This document shows, piece by piece, positions 42,262 to 54,339 of a DNA stretch of 64,000 nucleotides. Within the stretch, counting starts at the first letter, position 1, and each line of letters begins with the position of its first letter. Under the pieces are notes generated by a model. That model was given only the letters and a program-made list of their open reading frames with translations, made no database searches and had not been told where the DNA came from. Origin of the DNA: Rapana venosa (taxonomy: Eukaryota > Mollusca > Gastropoda > Neogastropoda > Muricidae). Where the stretch lies: the NCBI GenBank assembly GCA_028751875.1, contig CM054143.1:65533075-65597074 (forward strand), in the 5' to 3' direction. The position numbers and the translations under genes were made by a program.

Positions 42262-42262
<1 letters not shown>
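42125..42262 (-). mobile_element. SINE-A 3' part
   Basis: Inverted 'CCATTTCGAGGATAGCGG', 'CTGGCACACAATAGCCCACT' and 'AAAAGGTGGAATAGGTTTAA'. Confidence 0.75.
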
Positions 42263-42294
<32 letters not shown>

Positions 42295-43860
42295 CATGCG
42301 CGTGTGCGCACGCGTTTTGTGTGTGGTGTGTGTGTGTGTGTGTGTGTTCGCGTGCGTGCGTGCGTGCGTGCGTGTGTGTGTGTGTGTGTGTGCGCATGTT
42401 AATGTGTGCGTGTATTTGTAAATTTGGGGGGGGGGGAGAGAAGGAGAATCATAGTTGATTTTGTAGAAGAGGTACTAAAAGGAAAGTGATAACTGGAAGG
42501 AGAGGTTATGTTATGATTGTGTGGCTACGTTATTGGAAGTAGAATTTAAAAGATTACAAATAACAAAGCGGGGCTTTTTTGCATCGTTTATTTTGGGCAA
42601 ATTTCATAGGTTATGTACTAGATTGTTGTCAGTAGGGTGAAAAGGATAGGATATGTATGGCAAGTTAAGTGGGAATAGAAAAAAAGAGTAGCATAAAAAA
42701 GAGCAGGTTTTTCTCATGTGGTTTTTTATTTGGGGCTAAAAGCTATCTCCATTATCAATTCAACTTGAGTTCTTTTGGAAACAGACGCAATTTTTCAGAA
42801 ATACACAGGATATCGCTGATTTCAGAGCTCGAAAATTGTAATTAAACAATGGGGAAGAGCATTAAGTAAGAAAGAAATAGCCATACCTTTGGGCGTGTTC
42901 CTTCGTTTATCTACTTAATTTTGTTTCTTTTGAAACGCCTACAGCCTATTTGAAAATAAAGGTAGGCTGCCAGGATTACTGAGCTGATTCCAGAACTAGA
43001 AAATAGTCGTAAAAAATCCGATGAGTGCAGCGACAGAAATAACCATGGCGTGTTGATAAGATGGATGATTTGAGATTTAAAAAAACCCCTTCCAAACCAT
43101 GTGTCAAAAGCTAGGTACCATTATGTCTGTATGCCATTGTGTCCACATGCTTGCATGCATACAGGCAGACAAGCCAGCTGACGGACAGCCCTTTCCCAGT
43201 GACTAATGTTAATTGCTAACACTAGCCTTGACACTAACCTTCATTTCTTAACCTTTATTTCCTAACCTGGCCCAACATGCGGACACAAAAGGCAGGTGGA
43301 TATCATGGTACAAGATGTGACACAGAAACAAACCTTTTTTGTTTATTTCGTTTTTAGATGTGGAGGAGTATGGGGGTGGTTTAGGGAAAGAGGATGTTAA
43401 GACAGAAGGGGCGGGATGGATAGAGAGCTGTGTGTGTGGGTAGGGGTATAAGAGAAGTTATGGCCAAGTCGTCTGTATGAGTGAGTGTGAGGGTAAGAAA
43501 AGGAATGGGCAATTTATCATTTTATAAGAGAGGAGGGGAATGTTTTAGCAAAATAGATACCTAAATATAAAATGTGGGGTTAATTGGGAAATGCAGTTAC
43601 CTTGGAACTGCGGTTACAAAGACGATTATTTGTTTTGTCCGTATGTATGTATATATGTATGTGTGTGTGTGTATGTATGTATGTATGTATGTATGTATGT
43701 ATTATTATGTCTGTATGTATGTGTGTGTGCCTGTGTGCGCGCGCGTTCTTGAGAGAGATAGTATTCATACCGACATACTTGCACTGATGCATTCAAGGAC
43801 GGAAGAGTGTGTATACGTATTCCGTCATTCTTAATGTTCTCATTTTGTTTTTTGATGAGA
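42255..43860 (+). repeat. Duplicated block, copy 1 (empty sites)
   Basis: It starts in a (GT)n run and is alignable, in the same orientation, with 60,795-63,150. Shared stretches include 'AGTTGATTTTGTAGAAGAGG', 'GGGCGTGT' followed by 'CCTTCGTTTATCTACTT', 'GCCAGCTGACGGACAGCCCT', 'AAAGGCAGGTGGATAT' and 'ATACCGACATAC'. It has no LINE or SINE at the two points where copy 2 does. No coding content is recognised. Confidence 0.85.
43640..43745. repeat. (GTAT)n/(GT)n/(GC)n microsatellite
   Basis: GTAT tetramers with GT and a short CG-alternating end at 43,735-43,745. Confidence 0.9.
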
Positions 43861-44485
43861 TAAACTGTTTGTTGATAAAAATTGAAGCATTAAAAATGGA
43901 AAAAAACGAAAGCTGCCAAAGAAACAGAAGTAGATGTACAAGATAAAGTAGCTCATGAAGGAAAAGAGCACTAAAAACAAAGACAATAAAAATGGATGGC
44001 AAAAGAATTAAACGCAAAGAAGACGGAAGAAGGTTGATAACAAGAAAGAAAGTGGTAGAAACACAAGAACAACCAGCAAAAGCACAACAACAAACAGAAA
44101 GAGAAAAATCAAAAAGGTGAACAAAACCAAAAAATAACAGCACAGCAACACACAACAACAATCAACAAAGAAATTAGAGACTGAAAAAACCCCTGAGAGA
44201 GCAGAATAAAGGGGGAGGGGAGTTAGAACAGGAGCAAGAAACTAAATAGAAAAGGATACAGAAGAAACGGATAAACTACATATTTTTAAAAAAGACATGG
44301 TAAAAAAATAGAAGACATTTTTTTTTAAAAGTTACAAAAAGAGAAAAACACCGAGGATGACGACGACAGAACTCCAGCATATGCTTGTTTTTGTCTACCA
44401 GATAAGGACACGATTTCAATCCGGATTTTATTGTGTACATATTATCTGGCAAGTTATTTGATGTGGTGTTTACCACTGTTTCAAA
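43861..44485. other. A-rich intergenic DNA
   Basis: AAAG/AACAAAAC-rich sequence. No gene is recognised. Confidence 0.55.
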
Positions 44486-44489
44486 TATT

Positions 44490-44820
44490 CTATTTTTGAT
44501 AACATTTTTGTAGAGAGTTTCTAAGAATGCCTCCACAATACACAAGGCTAGTTTTACACAAATCAATTCTTGTTTTCGGGATCATTGCATCGTGACTGAT
44601 TAGTGGTCATGTGGTAGCAGCTAATGGAGTTGGGATGTATTGTTCATGATAAGATATATCATCACACGTTCATCAGGCTGAATGTGATAGTTGAAGAGAA
44701 AATGTAGATTACAATAATTCCGAAGTAGCAAGGTAGATGATTTCATGAGTACAAATTTAAGGGCTCGTTTATGGATTATTGATGGTTGCCCTAAACTATT
44801 AGTGATTGTCACGCTTGGAG
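44490..44820 (-). mobile_element. LINE C-terminal fragment K
   Basis: The minus strand reads 'SLGQPSIIHKRALKFVLMKS' then STLLLRNYCNLHFL, resembling the RT C-terminal region of the element at 53.2 kb ('RRSLKMVLFKSTPFQVNDYK'). It is short and isolated. Confidence 0.5.
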
Positions 44821-45062
44821 TGTGGCTAAGCCCCCACCCGTTCCTACTTTACCTTCCCGATAACAACAACCGCAGAACACAGAAGAAAAAGTTCCAGACT
44901 TTACTGTTGACATTTCAAAACAATCACATCAGACAAATACTTAAATCTATTTTCACACACAGATTTAACTGCCAGCCACACTTTATAATCTCCTCCCACT
45001 CTTCACAAACAATTCTGAGCCCAGTTTTGAGAGATGCTCCCCTCCCACTCCCCTCACTGTAT

Positions 45063-45295
45063 CAGCACTTCAACACACGGGGACAACGTTGCCAAACTCC
45101 CAGCACTTCAACACACGGGGACAACGTTGCCAAGCTCCCAGCACTTCAACACACGGGGACAACGTTGCCAAGCTCCCAGCACTTCAACACACGGGGACAA
45201 CGTTGCCAAGCTCCCAGCACTTCAACACACGGGGACAACGTTGCCAAGCTCCCAGCACTTCAACACGGGGACAACGTTGCCAAGCTCCTGGGCCC
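45063..45295. repeat. 38-bp minisatellite, six copies
   Basis: The unit CAGCACTTCAACACACGGGG then ACAACGTTGCCAAGCTCC starts at 45,063, 45,101, 45,139, 45,177, 45,215 and 45,253 (last unit 36 bp). Diverged units continue to about 45,500. Open frames of 85-200 codons across it are a repeat effect. Confidence 0.95.
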
Positions 45296-45499
45296 AGCAC
45301 TTCCACAGGGACAAAGTGCCAGGCACTTCAGACAGTGGGACACGGTTGAGTAAGGTTAACCGGGAAGTTCCAAGCAAAGGGATTCAACAACGGGAAACGT
45401 TGCCTAAGCTCCCACACCAAAACAGGGGACACTTCTTCAACTCCTCACACTTTAACACCCACAGGAACCAGGAAACACAGGCACAACTTGCCGAGCTCC

Positions 45500-46610
45500 A
45501 TCACTCAACCAGGCAATTGCCAAACTAGGGGGATCCTCGCTTGCACCCAGTAAGGGGTTGGGGGAAGATTCCTCAAGACAATCGTGAACCCAAAGGGAAC
45601 CACAGATTTGGGAACAAGCCGTGGTAACGTTCTTAAGGCACACAGCAGCCCACTCTTAAGACTACAATACCCTTTAAGTACCCACAAAAAAAGGAATCTT
45701 CCTTCCTGATAACTAAACCCACACCAGCGCTAATAGCAAATATCAGCGCTTGCACCCACTAGTTCTTGATTTTACCCAAACCCAATGACGCAAGGGGCAA
45801 CAGAACAAAGTGGGATTTGTTTACCGTATATGTTTCCCAAATCATAATTAATACCTTTAAAACATTTTCCACAAACAAAGAACTCTCTGACTAGGAACAT
45901 TAACGCAACAGTCGCTTAATACGCTCAGCCCTGGGGCTTTTTCACTTTTGGGAAAACCAATGACCCTTATGCCCAACAGGCCAAAGTGGGGGATGACTGT
46001 GGTCCCCAAGGAATTCCACTATTAATTTAAGTCTTTATGCCACTGTATCCCAAAACAGCCAGGGTGCCCCTCGGCTAGTTTTTGGAGAATATCTCCGACG
46101 CGACGGACAAAGCCAAGAGTGATTACGCAAAATCTCCACTAAATCAAATTTCTGCCCATTTTCCAAAACAGCAGCTGCCTCCTCTGCTGTTTTGGAGATC
46201 ATCGTCGGACACGACGGACAAACATACTATATACGCAAAATCGCACTAAATCCCAAATCACTCAGGACTCGAATGTATCAATTTATATTTATAAATACTG
46301 AGTGTTTCACATACAGATGAAAACTCTCTAGACAAAAACGTTAGCATGTAAATACAGATTAAAAAGAAACATCCTACTGCTCTCTAGAGAAGAATCTGAA
46401 GTCTACCTAATAGAAAAAAACCCATAAGAAAGAGGAAACCTCCCACAAAAACATTCTACACTCGTTTACCCAAGAACCAACCATCCAAGCACTGTGTCGA
46501 CACAAGACACTCACTCATCACAACAGCACAATGAACCACCACAGAAATCACTGGAAAGGAATAAAGCGCATTCCTGCACCCCAAGGAAGACGTTGACAAC
46601 TCCACAGTGC
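45500..46610. repeat. Unassigned DNA with a 70-bp direct repeat pair
   Basis: Segments near 46,073-46,145 and 46,185-46,256 share 'GACGGACAAA', 'ACGCAAAATC' and CACTAAATC in the same order. The remainder gives no recognisable gene. Confidence 0.5.
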
Positions 46611-46613
46611 GCG

Positions 46614-46614
<1 letters not shown>

Positions 46615-46650
<36 letters not shown>

Positions 46651-46698
46651 GGAGGCACACAGAGGCACACAGAGGCAGGCACACACACACAGAGGCAG

Positions 46699-46762
<64 letters not shown>
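46615..46762. repeat. (CA)n microsatellite with GGAGGCACACAG variants
   Basis: CA run interrupted by 'CACACAGAGGCA' units. Confidence 0.95.
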
Positions 46763-46764
46763 TG

Positions 46765-47515
46765 TAGACCGGGTTCTCAGGAGCCTGAGCTACTTCAAGG
46801 ATAACTGCTCCTCCCTGCTTTTTAAGTAGAGACACACCACCACACGGCGCCCGACAGCCCACGCTGGAACGGCGACCAGCGAACTTCAGCCAAAGACTGA
46901 CTCTCCTCCTCCTCCCCAAGTCAAGACCTCCTATTTAAAGCTGCTGCTTCTCGGCTGACGATCCAAACCCTAACTCACGACCAGGAACTTAACGAGAAGC
47001 TAACCTGCATGCGAAATTGCAGAGAAAAGGGAATGTGCATGCGACAAAGATGGAACTCCCACATACAAAAAAAGAAGAAGCGTATATACACACAGAATCA
47101 CACTAGCACGCATATACACACAGAGAACTAGGATGGGGGTTATGCACGAACTATGCGCGTAATTATGTGAACCGTGACAGTGATACACAAGTCGTATAAG
47201 GTTGATACACAATCAGTAATTGGTTGTATATAAAGTACGTAAAAAAACGTTGACGGTAGCCAAAAGCAAGAAACATTTATTTTGGGAAGGTGAAACACTT
47301 TTTGAGATATCTTTTTTTAAAAAAGAAATCTTTTTGATTGGCACACATATACAGTTCAAAACAAACAAATTAACTTTTCATCCAGACAACATTACATCAT
47401 TTCCATTTTACAGGTGTACAAGGCTACTAGCTACACAAAAGTACAAAAAGAATCAATCATTTTCGTTGTCAAGATTTATAGATTACATACAGAATGTTAC
47501 TAATATTTTGAAATG
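46765..47515. other. No gene recognised
   Basis: Intergenic DNA. The last 200 bases could be the 3' UTR of the Tx1/L1-type LINE that follows on the minus strand. Confidence 0.45.
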
Positions 47516-48283
47516 GTACTCAACTTTCTACTAAGTTTATGTACTGGAACCATTTTTTCTGAAAATAAGTAAACTGCATTTGTTTGCTATGCTCCAGCTT
47601 TTCCATTTCATATTTTAGTTCATTCAGAAAATTACCAACATTAGATTTTGTTTTACCAATCCGACATTTATAAACATAGAACTTTGCTAACAGTATTATT
47701 AAGTCGAACACTTCATCAGTTGTAATTGCATCAGTGCCAAAAAGCACTATTTCCACATGAAGGTTCAGTCTCTCGCAATGATAGCAGTTGTGTTTTATAG
47801 TCACTTCAAGTTCTTTCAAGAAATTCTGTACATACTGACACTCCCATAAATAATGGTTTATAGTGTCCTTTTCCTTGCCACAAAATATGCAGTTGTCATT
47901 ATCTGTAACTTTCATTTTCTTTAATATTTTGTTCGTGACTAATATTCTATAACAAATCTTTATTTGAAACCATTTCAATTTAATTTCTTTAATTTTATTT
48001 TTCAGTTTTAATACTCCGTGCTAGTCTATTGGAATGTCAAGCTGTCTTTCCCAATTCAGGAAAGATTTAATGTCGAGAATTTCTGTTTTGCTAATCATTT
48101 CATCATAATAAATACGGGATCCTTTACCAGCTTTTGATATAATCTCTAGATCATTGGTCCTTTCCTTACGAAAGTTGTCTTCCAGTTTTATATTTTTCAT
48201 TCTCGCATATTATTGGATCAATCACACACAGCTAATATAATGCAAAAAGTTAATGTTAGTACCTAATTTGTTTGATAAATCCT

Positions 48284-50274
48284 GATAGCGAAGCGCAAAC
48301 GCCGGCAACTAGAACGGCAGTGGCGGAAATCAAAAACCGAAATCAACAAACAGCTTTTCCGAAAACAAATAAACAAAGTCAAACTCTTAATCCATTCAGC
48401 AAAGACAGAATACTACTCTTCCCAAATTCTCTGCGCTACATCCATAAAATCTCTTTTTTCCCTCACCTCAAATCTCCTTGGGTCTGCAAAAACAACTCCT
48501 CTGCCTACCACCCACAGCCTGTCTGAACTTCCATCTATCTTTTCTGCCTTCTTTTCAGACAAAGTCCACAACATACGCTCCAGACTGGATCAGACTCATT
48601 TCCAGCCTGCACCTCCTGATCCCCAGTTCACTGGCACTCCTCTCTTTTCCTTCTGTTCCACAAGTGAAAAAGAAATCATGACAATTCTGAAGGAAATGAC
48701 TATAAAATCATGCGACCTCGATCCCATACCTGCTCCTGTTTTCTCACAATGCCTTCCACAACTTGTACCTATTATCACTAAAATAGTAAACTCATCTCTT
48801 CTGTCAGGACATTTTCCACAAGCTCTTAAAACCGCAATAGTCACACCTCTACTGAAAAAGCACGACCTCGATCCCAACATTCTGAAGAATTATAGACCTG
48901 TCTCAAACTTACCCTTTGTCTCTAAAGTACTAGAAAAAGTTGTTCTCAAACAGCTCAACAGTCACCTTCATTCCAATGATCTCCTTCCCCTTTTCAATCT
49001 GCCTATCGCCCCAACCACAGCACCGAAACCACCCTAGTCCATACTTTAGATACACTTCTACTTGCTTCTGATGCAGGAAAAATCTCCCTCCTCACTCTTC
49101 TTGATTTATCTGCAGCCTTCGACACTATAGATCACTCAATTCTTCTTTCTCGCCTCCAAAATACGTTTGGTATCAATGGCACTGCCCTCACCTGGTTTAC
49201 TTCATACCTCACAGACAGATTCCAGAAAGTTATTGTAAACAAAATTCAATCAAAATCTGTCAAAATGGAATGTGGAGTTCCACAGGGATCAGTCCTGGGC
49301 CCCGTTCTCTTTACTCTACACTGCTCCACTCTCACATATAATAAACAACCACCATATTGATCATCATTTCTATGCCGATGACACTCAGCTTCAGTGCAGT
49401 GATACTGTTGAAAACTTGCCTTCCCTCCTGACAAATATGTCCTACTGCCTTCAAGACATTCAAAACTGGATGACTCAGAACAAGTTACAACTTAATGCTG
49501 ATAAAACCGAAGCCATGCTCATAGGGACCCAACATAAACTTTCCTCCATCACAACAACATCAATACAATTCGGCAGTGCGTCAGTTCCTTTGTCCAACTC
49601 TGTGAAGTATCTAGGTGTAGTTCTTGACAACACACTCAATATGAAAAAATTCATCACCCAGACCTGCCAGTCTTGCTACTATCAATTACGGCGCATAAGT
49701 GCGATTCGCAAGTATCTGTCCACTGATGCAACTTCCAAGCTCGTCACATCTCTCATTCTTTCACGTTTAGACTACTGTAATTCTCTTCTGGCTGGCCTAC
49801 CAGCATCATCCATCCACTCTCTTCAACGCATACAAAACTCTGCAGCTCGACTGGTCCTAAGAAAGAAAAGATCCGAACACATCACTCCTCTTCTGCGATC
49901 TCTTCACTGGCTGCCAGTCTCACAAAGACTGAAGTATAAGATCAATACCCTCTGTTTCAAATGTCTCCACAAATCTGCACCATCTTATCTTTGTAACTGT
50001 CTTCACCTGTACACTCCATCCCGTTCCCTTCGTTCAGCCGCAGATACTTTGTGCTTTCGAACACCCAGATTCAAACAAACCACTGTTGGCTGTCGATCTT
50101 TTTCTTTTTCTGGTCCGTCCACGTGGAATGGCCTCCCTCTTTCACTTCGCCAAAAACCTTCACTTGATACCTTCAAATCCAGCCTCAAAACACACTTATT
50201 TCCTACCTAACACTTCCCCCCTCATATCCGTCTCTACTTTTCAACAGCATTCTTCATCTCCTAAGTGTGTTCGC

Positions 50275-50341
<67 letters not shown>

Positions 50342-50494
50342 ATACACGTGCATAAATTTGAAATATGTTCTTTATTATATTTGAGGAAAGTTGCATGCGC
50401 GTAAATGATTTGAGTGCAAGCGCTTCGATTTGTTTGTTTTACAAGATTTGGCGCTATATAAATTCCATATATTATTATTATTATTATTATTATA
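48284..50494 (+). mobile_element. CR1/L2-type LINE copy B, inserted in the Tx1/L1-type LINE
   Basis: 5'-truncated: it begins at GATAGCGAAGCGCAAACGCC, which also occurs in copy C. RT pieces in order are 48,678-49,037 ('ILKNYRPVSNLPFVSKVLEK'), a shifted frame with 'LLDLSAAFDTIDHSILLSRL' and 'CGVPQGSVLGPVLF', then 49,330-50,210 with 'HHFYADDTQLQ', 'LQLNADKTEAMLIG', 'LSRLDYCNSLLAGLPAS' and 'SLHWLPVSQRLKYK'. All RT motifs survive, but at least three frameshifts break it. The 3' UTR carries (GT)n at 50,277-50,338 and ends with the GCGCTATATA box and (ATT)n. Confidence 0.9.
50277..50338. repeat. (GT)n inside LINE copy B 3' UTR
   Basis: Pure GT run in the same 3'-UTR position as in copies A, C, E and the 11.36 kb fragment. 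Confidence 0.93.
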
Positions 50495-52399
50495 AATTCT
50501 CATGAGTTATAAAATCACCATTATCTTGCAGCAAGTGTTAACCAAAAGTAATTTGTTTAGTGCCCACTTTTCATGATATATGCAATGGTCTCCCACTTTG
50601 AATTTTTCATTGTAAAAAATTGGTTCTGCTAATAACTGTTGCTTATCCTTTGGATCCACTTGTTTGCAAAATGTTTCATATAGTGAAACACGTCTTTCCA
50701 AAATGCATTGGTTTTAAATTTTGAAAACTGGGCCCATCCAATCTAAATCATCTATATCGGGGCACAGTGAATGCAATATTAATCTCCACTTTTGTTTCTG
50801 TGTATAAACTTTTTTTTAATCCATGCAAGTTTCAGTGATTGTATATACACTCTGATATTCGGTATACCAATACCACCTTTTTTTATGCTTTGCACCGCAT
50901 ATTCCCTTTTTAAAATTTTTTTTGTCCCACACAAATTCATAAGTTTTTGCAACTGGGCAACTTGAGCATCCGGGAGATTTGGCAATAAAATCCATAAGTA
51001 TACTAACTTTGAGAGTACTAGTGATTTAAGCACTGCTACTCTACCCAAAGGTGTTATCAATCTTTTTGATCCTATCTTAAATAGTTTTTTTAAACTTCAT
51101 ATAGTTTATCATTTATATTTACTTCCGTCATTCTAGGGGAGCTGTTCGTGAACAAGAATCAAAGGATTTTATATTCTTTTGGATTGTACTCCATTTTTTG
51201 TGAGGTAAGTAGGTTATTAGCTGCCTAGCCAAACATTTTTGGTTTATTAAAGTTTAAATTTAACCCTGACATATCCTCAAAGGTTTCAAGGCTTTGAATA
51301 AGCACTTCATATGAATGTTGGTCTCCCTCTAGAGTGAATGGTGCATCATCAGCAAACTGACATATCTTTAGTTCAGTATTTGCTATTTTTATGCCCTTAA
51401 TATCCGTATGTTTCCTTATCATGCAGGCAAGTATTTCTGCACATAAAATAAAGGGATATGGAGATATTGGGTCACCTTGACAGCATCCCCTTTCCATATA
51501 GAATCCCGAAGATACCTTTCTATTCACAGTTACAAACGAATTAAATTTTATGTTTTTATAAAAAGCAGACACCCATTTTTGCACCCCTTTCTCAAAACCA
51601 AAGTGTTTTAAAACATTTTGCATAAATCCTCAGTCTACCGAATCAAATGCCTTCTCGAAGTCTATTGACACCAGTAAGCCAGGCAATTGTTTTTCCTCTA
51701 AATAGTGTATTAAGTCATATAGTGTTCGTATAGTGTCTCCTATATATCTCCCTGGTATAATCCAGTTTGGTCTTCATTAATTAACCCTTTTAAAACTTTT
51801 CAAATTCTGTGCAATATATGCAGAGCCTATTTTATATGTCGCATTTAGGAGTGAAATCGGCCTCCAATTCTTTAAATACTCTCAGGATTTATCCTCTTTT
51901 GGTAGACAAATTATTATTCCTTCTTTTTGTGAGATAGACATTTCTCCATTTACAAAGCCTTCATTTTGTGAGCGAATCACAAAAATTCCTATTTGCCCCC
52001 AAAAGAATGTAAAGAAATTTACAGTAAGTCCGTCTGTTCCAGGGCGTTTGTCGTTTTTCATTTTTTTCAGTACTTTTGAGGCTTCTTCTAGGGTGATTAA
52101 TCCTTCCAGCTGGTCTGATTCTGTTTTGTTAATTTTGGAAGGGCATCTACTATATATACGATATCATTTTATATTGACTGTCAACGTGAGGTGACCAGCA
52201 GAGATTATTATCTGCATTCTCTCTCACACACACCAGGATACACAAGGCCCACTCTCAAATAACTCATGGTCAGAGACTTAAGGCATTTTCCATCTGAAAT
52301 GGATGAATATGATAAAGTTGATTACTAAGAATAAGGTTGTTTTGAGAAATCTGCTTTTCGTTTTCGCTCATTTTATGTGTTGTTTATGTGGCTTCTCCC

Positions 52400-52615
52400 A
52401 CATCGCAGGGACCATCCTAGGTTGATCCTTACCGGTTGGCCAGGGCGTTGATACCAGGAATGGCAGCAGGGTTGGTTTTACACCCTGTTGTAATACGTAT
52501 GTTGTTGCACAGACAATCTGAGATTTAGAAAGGCTACGAGGTGACGGCCCCGATTTGGCCTTTGTGATTGGCGGGGTTATAAACAAGAAGATTGGATTGA
52601 AGATTGGATTGATTC
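52400..52615 (+). mobile_element. Probable RNase H-type LINE 3' end
   Basis: It ends with 'GGCGGGGTTATAAACAAGAA' and GATTGGATTGAAGATTGGATT. The same 3' end ('GGCGGGGCTATAAACAACAG', GATTGG) follows RNase H-like sequence at 53.1 kb. The upstream part is not translatable to a recognised domain. Confidence 0.5.
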
Positions 52616-52929
52616 ATTACATTACTTTGTTCTGTGACACAGGCACAGATCTTACCCCGTATTCTGTGAGATATTCCTCAGCTAGAAATGTGGTGTAGAG
52701 CTTCCTGGTTTTCTTCTTTTGTGCTGATGCAGTGGATGTAGCAGACTTGTCTGGGTGTCCCTAAAACTGATTCAGCAATCTTGAGAGAAAAGTTTCTTGG
52801 TCTGTGCGGAGTTGCTCTCAGCTCTGGAGGCCATTGCTTGTAGGAACATAAATGATCCCACGCTTTGAGAGTTCTATGGTCTGCATACATCCTTGAGAGG
52901 GAATGGCTGTGATAATTGTTGTATTGGTA

Positions 52930-53175
52930 TTGATTCTGGGACACATGGGCATTGGTGGCACCACATGACTGACCAGCTCGCCAAGAGTGCCATGAAGATC
53001 TCTAAGTCTACCGTGCCATACACCGACCTAAAGTGACCGTTACGCACAGTCCCTGCAATCTGTCTGCAGTTGCACGCACTTTTTAATCTGAGATTTCTAA
53101 AATGGTGGAGGTTACATCCCAGATATGGCCTCTGTGGTTGGCGGGGCTATAAACAACAGGATTGGATCAGATTGG
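52930..53175 (+). mobile_element. RNase H-type LINE fragment with tail
   Basis: The plus strand reads, with a shift, 'ILGHMGIGG' then 'DQLAKSAMKISKSTVPYTDL', matching the end of an RNase H domain and the linker of I/Jockey-type elements. The element ends in ATAAACAACAGGATTGGATC. Confidence 0.55.
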
Positions 53176-53645
53176 GTAGGGTGGAACAAGAATGTTCATT
53201 ATTTTGTTCATGAATACGACTTTGTGTGACAAGCAACATTTCAGACGAAAGGAAAGACTATCCAGTTGCTTGTAATCATTTACTTGAAAGGGTGTTGATT
53301 TAAAAAGCACCATTTTTAGGGAACGTCTGTACAAACTTTCAAATGTTTTTGAGCAATTTTTACGAGCTGAGTCCAAGCATGCGGAGTCACGGTCTATGTC
53401 GTGTTGGATTTAGGCATGACAGAATAATTTTCGGTGTGATGACCAAGCAAATTTTTCATTCCTTTGAGCTGAAAGACTATCTGGGCTGATTTTTTAGACA
53501 AATTAGTGGCATGAGCTGACTGAAATAAATAGTTGTCAGTATTTAAGCCAAGCAGTTTATGGGAATCTACTTCTACGTTTTTACTATAGACTTTAATATC
53601 AGGTAACCGTTTTTAATGTTTTGTCACTGTCGCAACACAAGAAAC
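53160..53645 (-). mobile_element. CR1-like LINE C-terminal fragment J
   Basis: The minus strand reads 'LPDIKVYSKNVEVDSHKLLG' (about 53,600), then 53,376-53,167 with 'LYRRSLKMVLFKSTPFQVND' and SHKVVFMNKIMNILVPPY. This is the late RT/connection region. It is frameshifted. Confidence 0.65.
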
Positions 53646-53649
53646 CAAA

Positions 53650-54335
53650 AGGGTTATCCGAGTCTATCATCGAAAGGACAGGCTTGGATTAGCGTGACTG
53701 AATCGTTGTCCTCGATTCGTCCAGAAAATGTTGTGGCAGCTGCTGCAATGTCACAAAATAACTCGGGGGCAAATATACAAACATGACAGTTCACTTTCAC
53801 TCAAATTCAAAATCTCCAACTAAGCTAATATACCCAACACCAACCCCCCTTCCTTTCCTAACGACCCTAATCCCCTATCAAAAATATAAACAAAACAACA
53901 AAAACAATAAGAATGATATACTCTCACATACTCACAACATTCCCACAGAATTTACAGTTGGGGCGGGAGTGGAGGGGAAGTCAGCAAGGACAGAGGGAAC
54001 ATGGGCGACAACTCGGCATGAACGGGGTGCTGGGCCAATAATGGGTTGACGGACAAACGTCGCAACACCCTGGCCTCTCCAGAAGCAGGTCCAGAAGGAA
54101 AGAGAGCAAACCAAGCCACCTACATTCAGCTTGTTCATACACATCCAACCAGTCAATAGTAGATTAAACAAATCTAAACACACACACCAGCACACACACA
54201 TGCAATAACTCTTGAACGCAAACAAAAAAGATACACTCAGGTCGGGTGGAGGAGAGTCTGGCTAAGATACGGGACAGACATGAAATGAAACAGGAAAGAA
54301 AAATCTCTTGAGATCTTTGGTTTGAAATAGTAATA
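53650..54335. other. No gene recognised
   Basis: AT/AC-rich intergenic DNA. Confidence 0.55.
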
Positions 54336-54339
54336 ATAA

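Larger units (their letters stand above)
47520..52150 (-). mobile_element. Tx1/L1-type LINE, 5'-truncated, split by another LINE
   Basis: Minus strand, N to C: 'ALK'-type region with 'KKMKNDKRPGTDGLTVNFF' and 'NWRPISLLN' (about 52,080-51,830); 'LVSIDFEKAFDSVD' (about 51,650); frame 51,623-51,225 with 'ERGCCQGDPISPYPFILCAE' and 'QFADDAPFTLEGD' (FADD box); 51,060-50,779 with 'ITPLGRVAVLKSLVLSKLVY'; and 50,701-50,507. After the inserted LINE B it resumes at 48,26x with 'KGSRIYYDEMISKTEILDIK' and ends with 47,978-47,520, which has a C-x2-C...H...C knuckle ('NCIFCGKEKDTINHYLWEC'). No endonuclease is visible. Multiple frameshifts show it is dead. Confidence 0.85.

Noticed and set aside
44745..45528. 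Overlapping 164-202-codon frames with a QHFNTRGQRCQAPST repeat
   Set aside because: Generated by the 38-bp minisatellite. The same peptide appears in several frames.
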